A DNA stretch of 12,766 bases, taken from the NCBI GenBank assembly GCA_003353825.1, contig PIVW01000132.1:1-12766 (forward strand). Direction: 5' to 3'. Source of the DNA: Chloroflexota bacterium (GTDB lineage: Bacteria; Chloroflexota; Anaerolineae; J102). Position 1 is the first letter of the stretch; each line of letters starts with the position of its first letter. The translations under genes and the position numbers were made by a program. The notes beneath the pieces are model-generated. The model was not told the origin of the DNA. It did no database searches and saw only the letters and a list, made by a program, of their open reading frames with translations. Of this stretch, positions 1-7,196 are shown in pieces.

Positions 1-1672
1 TGTTGAACGGGTTGGGGAAATTTTTTGCAAGAGTATAGTCATCGGGCAGAGCCTCTTCGGCTAACTCATCGATTATCTTTTGGCCGCCAATTATCAGATC
101 AGCGAAGTGCGAGTCATCAGGCAGAGAAATCATTGTATCTCGATTGATTTTTATTACAGCACCAATATCCAGAATCAGCATCGCCTGCATCGCATCAGGT
201 AGATCAGACAGGCCGCTTATATTGAGCTTACGATTAAGACCTGCCCCGAAGATCGTCGGCCAGATAGAGAGGGTATCGTTCGGACTTTGAATGTTATGAG
301 CCCATAGGAAATCATTATCATTGGCGAGTTTAGTGCCAATGGTAGGGTAGCCCGGCGGCGGGGGGGGCATAGGTTGATCAAACTTGTCGTAACCCGCCTG
401 AGCCTTCGGGTGAACAGCCAGCAGGCATGGTTGTGAAGCGAGGCGATCTCTAAATAGCTGGAGCTTTAGCGACCATGCATAATTGTCTGATGCTACAAGT
501 TGTTTAGGCGATCTTGCATTATCAATTCCGAAACTTTGGTATGGGAGATATAGTGTCAGATTATTTTCCCAGGTGAAGAAATAAAATCCCTGCCAGGCGA
601 GCATAATTTTTGGGGTAGAGTAGCCTGCTCCGGCGTACCAGAAGATGTTGGTGGTCGAGTCATGGCCTAACAGATTCCCATTGTGATCAAAAAGTACATC
701 CTCCCATTTGATATCAAACGGAAAGGGATTGGCGATCTGGTTCCATCCTCTTATGATATCCATTGGGTAATACCAGACTGAGTTTATCTTAACGGTAGGT
801 CTCACTGAAGTTCCGGCTGCACCATAGGTGGCAGGCTCTTTGGTTATCAGCCAATACCCCTGTACTGGTATCGCAGGTGATGAATTCGGATATTCTATAA
901 CAGAATCGAGATGAGTAGTATAGCTCCCCAGTCGCCAAACCGAAGGATCGGCAGTTCCTAAATCATCTTCGAAGACCGCTTCGACCTGATTGGAGCCTTC
1001 GATATTAATCGGCAGCGATATCATCCGGTAGCTACCAGCGCGGGTGGTCGAAGGACTCTGTCCCTGTTCATTATTAAATCTGCTAACCCAGACATAAGGG
1101 GAGTCGGGTTGGGCGAGACGGATCATTTCAGAACCTCGGTTGATAACGAAATAAAACTCCAGACCGCTGATCCCAATGAGATCCACAGGGACATCGATAA
1201 TCAAGCTGTCCCCTTCGATGGGAGTTAGATTGATACTGGTGTAGCTATCTCTGCCACCTTTGCGGTAGTAGAAGGTTCCAGAGGTTGGGCCGGAGTTACC
1301 ACCATAGCTAACAGCGAGTCGTTTTGGTTCGAACAGAACAGTATCTTCGACTTTAGTGGTGTAGAAAGCGAGTAATTTTCCGCCTAAACCAAGCGTGGTA
1401 CTGATCAGACCATTGTAGGCAGCTCGGTTATCGGCTGCCATCAGATGTCCCCCGGTTGTAGTCAATGTCCCGATCAGAGAATGATTACTGTCGTCACTTG
1501 CACCGCCACCACCGGACAGAGTGTAGCTGCTCATTTTGAAATTAGCAGAGCTCATCTGAGCAACAGCAGTTTCCAGGGGGTAGCTCAGAAGGCAGACCAT
1601 TACAGAAAAAAAGAGTGCTGTAAATTTATTACAGATCTGATTCATAAGTTTTGGCAGCCTGATCTCTTTCAT
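1..1672 (-). CDS. Secreted protein with PNPFN-type C-terminal tail, 3' end cut by window edge
   Basis: Reading the minus strand from ATG at 1672 gives 557 codons without a stop, open at the left edge. Residues 1-38 form a signal peptide: a basic start, a hydrophobic core (FTALFFSVMVCLLS) and a cleavage-like TAVA before Q39. The mature part is rich in Gly, Ser, Asn and aromatic residues and looks like beta-sheet extracellular protein, including WNQIANPFPFDI. The last residues visible are LPDDYTLAKNFPNPFN (542-557). This matches the start of the FlgD-Ig-like/T9SS-type tail (consensus like YxLxQNYPNPFNP), so roughly 80 residues should follow off the window. Such tails mark surface or secreted proteins of Ignavibacteria, KSB1, Zixibacteria and relatives. 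An in-frame ATG at 1645 is an alternative start that would shorten the n-region. It follows the neighbouring minus-strand gene by 16 nt, as in an operon. The exact function is not recognised. Confidence 0.85.
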   Translation of the reverse strand, partial: MKEIRLPKLMNQICNKFTALFFSVMVCLLSYPLETAVAQMSSANFKMSSYTLSGGGGASDDSNHSLIGTLTTTGGHLMAADNRAAYNGLISTTLGLGGKLLAFYTTKVEDTVLFEPKRLAVSYGGNSGPTSGTFYYRKGGRDSYTSINLTPIEGDSLIIDVPVDLIGISGLEFYFVINRGSEMIRLAQPDSPYVWVSRFNNEQGQSPSTTRAGSYRMISLPINIEGSNQVEAVFEDDLGTADPSVWRLGSYTTHLDSVIEYPNSSPAIPVQGYWLITKEPATYGAAGTSVRPTVKINSVWYYPMDIIRGWNQIANPFPFDIKWEDVLFDHNGNLLGHDSTTNIFWYAGAGYSTPKIMLAWQGFYFFTWENNLTLYLPYQSFGIDNARSPKQLVASDNYAWSLKLQLFRDRLASQPCLLAVHPKAQAGYDKFDQPMPPPPPGYPTIGTKLANDNDFLWAHNIQSPNDTLSIWPTIFGAGLNRKLNISGLSDLPDAMQAMLILDIGAVIKINRDTMISLPDDSHFADLIIGGQKIIDELAEEALPDDYTLAKNFPNPFN

Positions 1673-1688
1673 AGCGACTAATACTCTA

Positions 1689-1890
1689 TTATTCCTTGAG
1701 TGGTGTATCGTTTCCCTGATCGATAGGAATGACAGGTGGCGGGGTTAGGTTCACTTCGCCATAGGCCGTTGGGAAAAAGAAAGCGGTAAGTTGTAACGAG
1801 TGGAATTGGTCGTTATTCCCACCTCCGGTAAACATCTTGGCATTAAAGTAATAGGTGTAACTGCCGGCATCGATAATCTGGAAGGGGCGA
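1689..1890 (-). pseudogene. C-terminal stub of a second secreted/structural protein, cut by the junction with topA
   Basis: The minus frame ending with TAA at 1689-1691 is open up to 2222, but only its last 60-65 residues look like protein. These run from about IIDAGSYTYYFNAK through GGGNNDQFHS and LTAFFFPTAYGEVN to the end NDTPLKE. The GxYTYYxxAK and FFPTAYG pattern resembles beta-rich C-terminal modules of secreted or fibre-like proteins, recalled only as a type. Everything before residue ~112 is antisense to clearly conserved topA codons, so the homologous part stops near 1870-1890. The real gene would continue to the right but is replaced by topA sequence. The stop lies 16 nt before the start of the next minus-strand gene, so the two probably formed one transcript. 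Function unknown. Confidence 0.55.
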
Positions 1891-3311
1891 CCTATGAAGT
1901 TAGCAAGGTGCAACGGGGTGAGCGCGTTCGCAAGCCTTCTGCGCCCTTTACCACCAGCACATTGCAGCAAGAAGCCTCGCGTCGCATCAATTACAACGCC
2001 AGACGCACCATGCGAGTCGCTCAAGCGCTGTATGAAGGTGTCAATCTGGGAGAGCAAGGTGCTGTAGGTCTGATCACCTATATGCGTACCGATAGCATGA
2101 ACGTCTCTTCGGAGGCACAGGCAGAGGCGCGTGCCTACGTAGAAGGTCAGTATGGGGCCAAGTACCTTCCCACCAAACCGCCCACCTATCGCACAAAGGC
2201 ACGCTCGGCCCAGGAAGCGCATGAGGCTATACGCCCAACCTCAGTATTGCGAACGCCCAGCAGTATCAAGCAATATCTGAACGAAGATCAACACCGGCTC
2301 TACCGTCTTATCTGGCAGCGCTTTGTCGCCAGCCAGATGGCCGCTGCCATCTATAATACGTTGACTGTTGAGGTGTTGGCTGGCCCTGTCACAGGGAAAA
2401 ATCCCTATTTGTTCCGTGCCTCAGGTTCCTCGATCCGTTTTGCCGGTTTTCTCAAGGTCTATGAAGAAACTCGCTCCGAGGACGACACCTCAGAAGATGA
2501 TTTGAACGTTCGCTTCCCGCCACTGACCGTTGCTGAATTACTCGATCTCTTGAAACTGTTGCCTGATCAGCATTTCACACAGCCTCCGCCACGCTTCACC
2601 GAAGCTACTCTGGTCAGAGCTTTGGAACAGTATGGCATTGGCAGACCCTCTACCTATGCCAGCATTATCTCGACGATTTTGGATCGAGGCTATGTGGAAC
2701 GAAAATCTAAACGATTGCATCCCCATGAGTTGGGTTTTATCGTCAACGACAAGTTGGTAGAGCACTTTGGTCGCTACATCGACGTCGATTTCACAGCACA
2801 CATGGAGAATGATCTGGATCGCATCGCCAACGGCGAAGAGGACTGGGTGCAGGTTTTACGTGAATTCTACATCCCCTTCGAGCAAGCTGTGGAAGCAGCC
2901 GGCGCCACGATGGTACGCCACCAGGTTGAACCCGAAAAAATCGGTGAGGCTTGCCCTCTTTGTGGCAATGATCTGCTGAAGCGGGCCGGCCGTTATGGTG
3001 ATTTTATTGGCTGCTCCAATTACCCTGACTGCAAATATACGCGACAGATTGTAATCGACACTGGTGTCCTTTGCCCGAAGGATGGTGGGCATATCACCCA
3101 AAAAAGAAGCCGGAAAGGGCGAATTTTCTATGGATGCGACAATTGGCCTGATTGTGACTTCGTCTCATGGAATGAGCCCATGAATGTGACCTGCCCGCAA
3201 TGCCAGAAGAGTATATTGACCAAGGCGGGCAAGCGCGCGAAGTGTGCAGACGATACCTGCGGTTACAGCATGCCTTTAGAGGAAGCCGAGAAGCTTATCA
3301 GCATTACATAA
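1800..3311 (+). CDS. topA: DNA topoisomerase I, N-terminally truncated
   Basis: Type IA topoisomerase that relaxes negatively supercoiled DNA. The frame opens at ATG 1800, but family similarity starts only around 1872-1887 (LEGATYEVSKV). The first ~25 codons are antisense to the neighbouring secreted protein and are probably not native. Conserved blocks follow: RKPSAPFTTSTLQQEA, then GLITYMRTDS with catalytic Tyr94 (codon 2079-2081), QEAHEAIRPT, PPRFTEATLVRALE and GIGRPSTYASIISTI. Three C-terminal zinc-ribbon modules start at C385, C425 and C465; the second begins CPKD, lacking the second Cys of the usual CxxC. The Toprim domain and roughly the first 270-280 residues (E. coli numbering) are absent, so this product could not cleave DNA. 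The cause is the junction near 1880, biological or an assembly fault. The xer-type gene follows after 26 nt, an arrangement common in Chloroflexota and Firmicutes. Confidence 0.88.
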   Translation: MELVVIPTSGKHLGIKVIGVTAGIDNLEGATYEVSKVQRGERVRKPSAPFTTSTLQQEASRRINYNARRTMRVAQALYEGVNLGEQGAVGLITYMRTDSMNVSSEAQAEARAYVEGQYGAKYLPTKPPTYRTKARSAQEAHEAIRPTSVLRTPSSIKQYLNEDQHRLYRLIWQRFVASQMAAAIYNTLTVEVLAGPVTGKNPYLFRASGSSIRFAGFLKVYEETRSEDDTSEDDLNVRFPPLTVAELLDLLKLLPDQHFTQPPPRFTEATLVRALEQYGIGRPSTYASIISTILDRGYVERKSKRLHPHELGFIVNDKLVEHFGRYIDVDFTAHMENDLDRIANGEEDWVQVLREFYIPFEQAVEAAGATMVRHQVEPEKIGEACPLCGNDLLKRAGRYGDFIGCSNYPDCKYTRQIVIDTGVLCPKDGGHITQKRSRKGRIFYGCDNWPDCDFVSWNEPMNVTCPQCQKSILTKAGKRAKCADDTCGYSMPLEEAEKLISIT

Positions 3312-3337
3312 TAACTTTCCCCCACCTAACACCACCA

Positions 3338-4285
3338 GTGCATAATGAACTGAAGCGTTTCTTGCTCTATCTAGACACGGAGCGCGGCGCATCACCTTAT
3401 ACAATTCGTAACTATGGCGCCGAAATCGGTGAGTTTATTAACTTCGCCGCTGATCGGGGTGTGAGACGTTGGATTGATGTAGAGACAGCCCTGATACGTT
3501 CCTGGTTGATATCTTTGAATCGGGCGTCGTATCATCCGGCATCTGTGGCGCGCCGCCTCTATGAATTACGGTCTTGTTTCCGTTTCCTGGTTAGGGAAGG
3601 GCTGGTCGAAGAGAATATCGCCGGGCGGGTGCGCACGCCAAGACAACCTCGGACATTGCCAGAATACCTTACCGTCGAGCAGGTGTTCGATCTGCTGAGT
3701 GCGCCCGATGTGAGCAAACTATTGGGCATGCGTGATTCTGCAATGCTAGAGGTGCTGTACAGCGGTGGTTTGCGCCGCGGCGAATTGTTGGCGCTAAAGA
3801 TTGGGGATGTGAATTTGTCGGAGCGACGCTTGCGCGTCTGGGGGAAAGGCAGCAAAGAACGTGTTGCCTTAGTGGGCGAACCGGCTACCCTGGCTCTGCG
3901 TCGTTATCTGGAGGTGGCCAGAGCCCAGCTACTCGCCAAGGCAAAGGCTGAACAGAGTCGCCCGCCCGATAGCCTGTTTCTCAATCGTTTCGGACGCCCC
4001 ATCAGTTCTGCCAAAACTGTTAGCAATATCTTGGCCAAGTATGTGAAAGAGGTGGATCTACCGCGCCGTGTCACTCCACACACATTGCGTCATTCTTTCG
4101 CCACGCATCTCCTCGAAGGAGGTGCTGACTTACGGACCGTGCAAGAATTGCTCGGGCATGAGAGCCCCCAGACAACGACACTTTATACCCAGGTAACACT
4201 TAACCATTTACGTGGTGTCGTCAAACACGCCCATCCTCGCGCCAAACATTCCCAAGACGCTACTCTATCAAATGATACGGATTAG
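3338..4285 (+). CDS. xerC: Tyrosine recombinase of the XerC/XerD family
   Basis: Site-specific recombinase that resolves chromosome dimers at dif during division. From GTG 3338 the protein is 315 residues, the usual Xer length. An N-terminal SAM-like core-binding domain (NELKRFLLYL, RGASPYTIRNYGAE) precedes the catalytic domain. In this numbering the catalytic set is complete: R146 (SGGLRRGELL), K170 (GKGSKER), H248 and R251 (HTLRHSFATH), H274 (LLGHESPQTT) and nucleophile Y283 (TLYTQV). The frame stays open upstream to ATG 3200, but that start would overlap topA by 112 nt and add residues without family similarity. GTG 3338 leaves a 26-nt gap after topA and places the start just before the conserved domain; no clear Shine-Dalgarno site precedes it. 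Co-transcription with topA is likely. Assignment to XerC rather than XerD rests mainly on the topA neighbour. Confidence 0.88.
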   Translation: MHNELKRFLLYLDTERGASPYTIRNYGAEIGEFINFAADRGVRRWIDVETALIRSWLISLNRASYHPASVARRLYELRSCFRFLVREGLVEENIAGRVRTPRQPRTLPEYLTVEQVFDLLSAPDVSKLLGMRDSAMLEVLYSGGLRRGELLALKIGDVNLSERRLRVWGKGSKERVALVGEPATLALRRYLEVARAQLLAKAKAEQSRPPDSLFLNRFGRPISSAKTVSNILAKYVKEVDLPRRVTPHTLRHSFATHLLEGGADLRTVQELLGHESPQTTTLYTQVTLNHLRGVVKHAHPRAKHSQDATLSNDTD

Positions 4286-4381
4286 CGGATAGCGGCATTG
4301 GCCCTGTAGAACGCAACAGCACCTGATGCTTGTTGAGCAGAGATTTCAGCGTTAAACTGTCTAGGATCGAGAATCTAATAC

Positions 4382-4426
4382 CATGCGGAATCCTACCGCC
4401 GCCAATTCAGGATGTAATTCCGCATG
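4382..4426. repeat. 10-bp perfect inverted repeat (hairpin candidate)
   Basis: CATGCGGAAT at 4382-4391 is the exact reverse complement of ATTCCGCATG at 4417-4426, with 25 bases between the arms. No T-run follows, so it is not a classical terminator. It could be a protein-binding palindrome or an RNA hairpin; no role can be assigned. Confidence 0.5.
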
Positions 4427-4496
4427 CCATTCTGTCCAAAGTTCCTAGCAATTGATCCCAGACTGCGCTGAGAAAACCAGGCCGCGCTGGACACAT

Positions 4497-4557
4497 AGCA
4501 GGTCGCAGGTGCGAGTTTGGTTGCTGACTAGGTTGAACTTGCAACGTGCCACTTGCC
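4497..4557. repeat. Degenerate heptanucleotide repeat traces
   Basis: Reading in steps of seven, 4497-4510 gives AGCAGGT and CGCAGGT, and 4537-4557 gives ACTTGCA, ACGTGCC and ACTTGCC. These are weaker versions of the clean 7-base arrays before hisG and inside hisC, and suggest the same kind of short tandem repeat decays in intergenic DNA here. Confidence 0.4.
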
Positions 4558-4648
4558 ACACACATCGACCATAAGTTGTCGATCATTTTTCGTAAGCGCT
4601 TAACATCGTTCACTTGCAGGTTCAGTAGGAGTCGTCAGGAAATCGCCA

Positions 4649-6007
4649 ATGTCTGTAGACGCTGATAACCCAAAAAAACATAGTGCATCTGTTGCGCGTA
4701 TCCCTGTTAATCGTAGCAATACGGTTCGTTACCTTGCCATGTTTTTTGCCGGACTTCTGCTGGGCTGGTTTGTCCTTGGTTGGTGGCTGGCGCCGGTGGA
4801 ATATACAGAAGTGTACCCAAATGAGCTGAGAACAGACGTTTTAGATGCTTACTTGCTCATGGCCGCCGAAAGCTACGCCACGACCGCTGATATTCAAGAC
4901 GCGGCTATGCGGCTTCGATACTGGAACCAGGAAGATCTGGGGCCACTTTTGCATAATCGCGCCAATGCATTGCAATCCGCCAAGCCGGCCAGCGCCCAGT
5001 ACATGCGCAACCTGGCCACAGACCTGCGCCTTACAGAAACAGGCCAGTTATCTGGTGCTCAGACCGTGCAGTCTGTGGGACAAGCGGATGAACGTCTTAC
5101 AACACTCGGCAGATTGCTGTTGTACGTGATTGTAGCTGTGCTGGCCGTTGCTGCCTTGATTATTGTGTGGAGACGGCTGAATCCGTTAAAACGCGCTCGC
5201 CGCACACGGCTGCAACCTCGATCAGAGGCTGAGGACAAGGGCCCGGAGGGTGATCAAAGGGCTACCGAAGCTGACGACGCTGTCTATGATTTAGGAACGA
5301 GCGATGAAGGCCCCGAGCCAATTGTCTTGGGGAGCCCACTCTCGACGGTCGAGGCATCTGCTCCGCCTGTCGACGATTATTCGGTGTCGCCCCCCAAATT
5401 CGCCAGGATCGATCAGTCACATGAAGAGGAGCCCCCTCCCTGGCAATCAACCGAGACCCCAGAAGCAAGTGCATTTGGCGAGACAAATACAACTACTGAT
5501 TCAGATGAGAGCTCTGCGCCACTGAGCGATCCGTACTCGCCTCTGCAAGCACCCGTCCATAGAGCGACCGGCGAGCCTCCTGATACCGAACAAGCATTCC
5601 TTCGATTCGATTTTGATGGCACGGCAGACTATAACGTTGTTGAATCCATCGAAGAGCGAGAAACGTACCTCGGTGAATATGGTATGGCAGCTGATAAAAT
5701 GGCTCCAGATAACACCGAGCAGGTACTGTCACTCGAAGTCTGGCTGTTTGATAAGAGCGACATCCACACGGTTTCAGCGGTGCTGGTACCCACTGAAGCC
5801 TTTGACGACGATGAATTGATGAGTAAATTGACAGGTGGAGATAGCAAGAAAATCGTACCATTGGAACCCAATGCTCAGATTCATCTTAAGACCGAACGTT
5901 TAGAGATTCATGGCCGGGTGCGAAGAGTAGATTTTGGCCCTCTGAGCGGTGACTTGCCCATCATTCAATACGCCGAAATCGAGCTTATTGGCCGCATTCG
6001 CCAGTAA
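4649..6007 (+). CDS. Two-TM membrane protein with acidic linker and C-terminal domain, function unknown
   Basis: 452 residues. TM1 spans about 27-48 ([19 protein letters not shown]) and TM2 about 155-174 ([18 protein letters not shown]), followed by a strongly basic stretch ([13 protein letters not shown]). By the positive-inside rule both ends lie in the cytoplasm, with about 105 helical, Ala-rich residues outside (51-154). Residues 190-310 are acidic, rich in Pro/Ser/Glu and probably disordered. Residues ~314-452 look like a folded domain ([47 protein letters not shown]). The layout, including the [14 protein letters not shown] segment after TM1, resembles uncharacterised proteins I associate with Anaerolineae; no named family is recognised. 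ATG 4649 is chosen because AGGA at 4637-4640 lies 8 nt upstream and it places TM1 near the N-terminus. It stands alone between spacers and is followed by a convergent pseudogene. Confidence 0.8.
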   Translation: MSVDADNPKKHSASVARIPVNRSNTVRYLAMFFAGLLLGWFVLGWWLAPVEYTEVYPNELRTDVLDAYLLMAAESYATTADIQDAAMRLRYWNQEDLGPLLHNRANALQSAKPASAQYMRNLATDLRLTETGQLSGAQTVQSVGQADERLTTLGRLLLYVIVAVLAVAALIIVWRRLNPLKRARRTRLQPRSEAEDKGPEGDQRATEADDAVYDLGTSDEGPEPIVLGSPLSTVEASAPPVDDYSVSPPKFARIDQSHEEEPPPWQSTETPEASAFGETNTTTDSDESSAPLSDPYSPLQAPVHRATGEPPDTEQAFLRFDFDGTADYNVVESIEERETYLGEYGMAADKMAPDNTEQVLSLEVWLFDKSDIHTVSAVLVPTEAFDDDELMSKLTGGDSKKIVPLEPNAQIHLKTERLEIHGRVRRVDFGPLSGDLPIIQYAEIELIGRIRQ

Positions 6008-6019
6008 ACGAGGCACATC

Positions 6020-6270
6020 GAAACACCACAAAAGTTGTACCTGCAGCCTGTGCTCGCCCGTGCGCCCGAAGGCCGGGCGCCCCAGATCATGGGCCAGGCA
6101 GATCGCTTCTATCAGATCTTCATTTGCGACCAAGGAGCGGGCCATGGTTCGCCCCAGTTGAGCCACCTCCATGGTATGCGTGAGGCGATTCGCCCTCATG
6201 GTAGACGAACACCTGGGTTTTGTATGCCAGCCACAGAAACGCTGTAGTGTGACTGATCAGTGTGGATAGA
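6020..6270 (-). pseudogene. dgt: Remnant of a dGTP triphosphohydrolase gene (dgt), frameshifted and truncated
   Basis: Two minus-strand frames carry adjacent pieces of the HD-domain dGTPase family. The first, from about 6262 to 6208, reads SHTTAF, then [11 protein letters not shown]. The second, from about 6197 to 6050, reads [20 protein letters not shown], then [20 protein letters not shown]. Intact relatives have one continuous stretch like KTQVFVxxEGDHYRTRLTHTLEVAQ. Here about four bases stand where the five codons for DHYRT are expected, consistent with an 11-bp deletion and a frame change. The usual HDLGHPPFGHAGE also reads [13 protein letters not shown]. Similarity ends near 6030, 20-40 bp from the stop of the convergent 452-residue gene; most of the catalytic domain and the whole C-terminus are gone. 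The functional role, removal of phosphates from dGTP, must be lost here. The deletion size is inferred from family consensus. Confidence 0.75.
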
Positions 6271-6329
6271 GCTGAAGTACAACAGCCACAGTGGCGGTGG
6301 GGCCAACGATCCGGTCGGGAACAAACAAG

Positions 6330-6752
6330 CTATTTGAGCCACAAGGAGAGCTCGGGTTGGGCGTGGGGCGGAAAAGCAATGAGATGGGAGCGACATCCAT
6401 TTTGACAATCGCTTGCCCCAAAACCTGGTATTGGAATCGTGGCCAATCTCTGAGCGGCTAGGACCTGCGACCATTCACATTCTCGATGCCCGTGACCCGT
6501 ATCGATAAACCAGGCAAGCGGCGGCTGAACCACGGTCAGCCAGTCTACATGCCAATGTTTGCGTTTGACCTGGCGTAGATGGCGTGCTATACGAGCCCGC
6601 AATCCCCCAGGCCCAAACGCCGACCCTACATAGACTATAAATCCCGCCGGCAACAAGCCATCGTCCAACCGCCCGGCTTGGACCATTAGTGGCGTTTTTA
6701 GTTCAAAAAACAGCACATACGTGCCTTTTACACTGGCTGGAGGTAAATCCAT
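6330..6752 (-). CDS. DUF123 family protein (GIY-YIG-like fold)
   Basis: 140 residues with the full DUF123 pattern: KGTYVLFFEL (9-18), an AGRL turn, LPAGFIVYVGSAFGPGGLRA (34-53), RHL, KHWHVDWL (65-72), ECEWSQ (91-96) and PGFGASDC...CRSHL (109-123). The family is related to GIY-YIG nucleases: GTY and YVG correspond to the two halves of the motif and R52/R54 to the conserved Arg region. Its biochemical role is not established, although a DNA-processing function has been suggested from the fold. The start at 6752 (minus strand) is preceded by AAGGT. The gene is divergent from the his operon, and a 384-bp MITE-like insertion now separates the two. The length equals that of typical single-domain members and no lesion was seen. 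Nothing nearby links it to defence or repair. Confidence 0.85.
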   Translation of the reverse strand: MDLPPASVKGTYVLFFELKTPLMVQAGRLDDGLLPAGFIVYVGSAFGPGGLRARIARHLRQVKRKHWHVDWLTVVQPPLAWFIDTGHGHRECEWSQVLAAQRLATIPIPGFGASDCQNGCRSHLIAFPPHAQPELSLWLK

Positions 6753-6777
6753 AGGATCATTCTACCTTGCTCGCATC

Positions 6778-6786
6778 ATAACAATA
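6778..6786. repeat. Target site duplication, left copy
   Basis: ATAACAATA directly abuts the left inverted repeat (GGGTGTG...) of the 384-bp element. The identical nine bases abut the right end, the footprint of a transposition event. Confidence 0.85.
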
Positions 6787-7170
6787 GGGTGTGCCTAAAC
6801 GAGTTGGGAGCAGACGAACCTGCATGGCTACTGCTCGAAAAGCATCAGTCAAATAATTAATAACGAATAATCAATAGATAATTGTTAATGGAACTGCTCT
6901 ATATCAACGCCACAGTGATAAGGGCTTAGAACAGAATGACGGTCGAGTCTCGCAGGGAAACGATCTCTCAGTCCCAAGCACGTTGTTCTTAGCACTCAAA
7001 CGCCGTACGGCTGCGTCCTACATAAACAGTTAATAATTTATCCAATCGCTATTTAATATTTCCTAATGTCCTTTCCTGCTCAGCCCAAGGCTTTCTGGGA
7101 GGACCTTATTAACAATCTGGCTAAAGAACGGTGCACATTGAGCCGCCAATAACTCATCTAGGACACACCC
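6787..7170. mobile_element. MITE-like non-autonomous element (384 bp) with terminal inverted repeats
   Basis: The left end reads GGGTGTGCCTAAACGAGTT. The right end on the opposite strand reads GGGTGTGTCCTAGATGAGTT. They match at 17 of 19 positions with one single-base gap. The element is flanked on both sides by the same nine bases, ATAACAATA. The interior is AT-rich in parts (6850-6890, 7025-7065) and has no complete gene. One minus-strand stretch of about 32 codons (7063-7158) is open and reads like protein (LLAAQCAPFF, LPESLGLSRK), possibly a relic of the parent element. A nine-base duplication fits several IS families (IS4, IS256 and others), so the mobilising transposase cannot be named. 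The element lies in the divergent spacer between the DUF123 gene and the his promoter. Confidence 0.85.
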
Positions 7171-7179
7171 ATAACAATA
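7171..7179. repeat. Target site duplication, right copy
   Basis: ATAACAATA directly follows the right inverted repeat (...GACACACCC) and is identical to the left copy, which argues for a recent insertion. Confidence 0.85.
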
Positions 7180-7196
7180 ACAGCTTGACCTTCATT

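Larger units (their letters stand above)
4286..4648. other. Gene-free spacer between the xer gene and the membrane-protein gene
   Basis: 363 bases without a convincing gene. It holds a perfect 10-bp inverted repeat (4382-4426), a motif AAAACCAGGCC (4473-4483) that recurs after hisC, and degenerate 7-base repeats on both sides of 4500-4557. No tRNA and no clear sigma70 promoter were seen. A short minus-strand frame here reads through the repeat-like DNA and is not supported as a gene. Confidence 0.6.

Noticed and set aside
1892..2222. Upstream part of the minus-strand frame ending at 1689
   Set aside because: It is antisense to strongly conserved topA codons; only the last 60-65 residues look like a real protein.
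3200..3337. Longer start (ATG 3200) for the tyrosine recombinase
   Set aside because: It would overlap the zinc-ribbon end of topA by 112 nt, and the added residues do not resemble the family.
4407..4613. Small minus-strand protein in the spacer after the xer gene
   Set aside because: The frame runs through degenerate heptamer DNA, has no ribosome binding site of note and no recognisable protein features.
5900..6199. Intact small HD-domain protein on the minus strand
   Set aside because: The dGTPase similarity continues upstream in another frame and the rest of the open frame is antisense to the 452-residue gene, so it is a pseudogene fragment.
6330..6752. Defence-associated GIY-YIG nuclease
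   Set aside because: The pattern fits the housekeeping-like DUF123 family, and no restriction, retron or toxin partner is adjacent.
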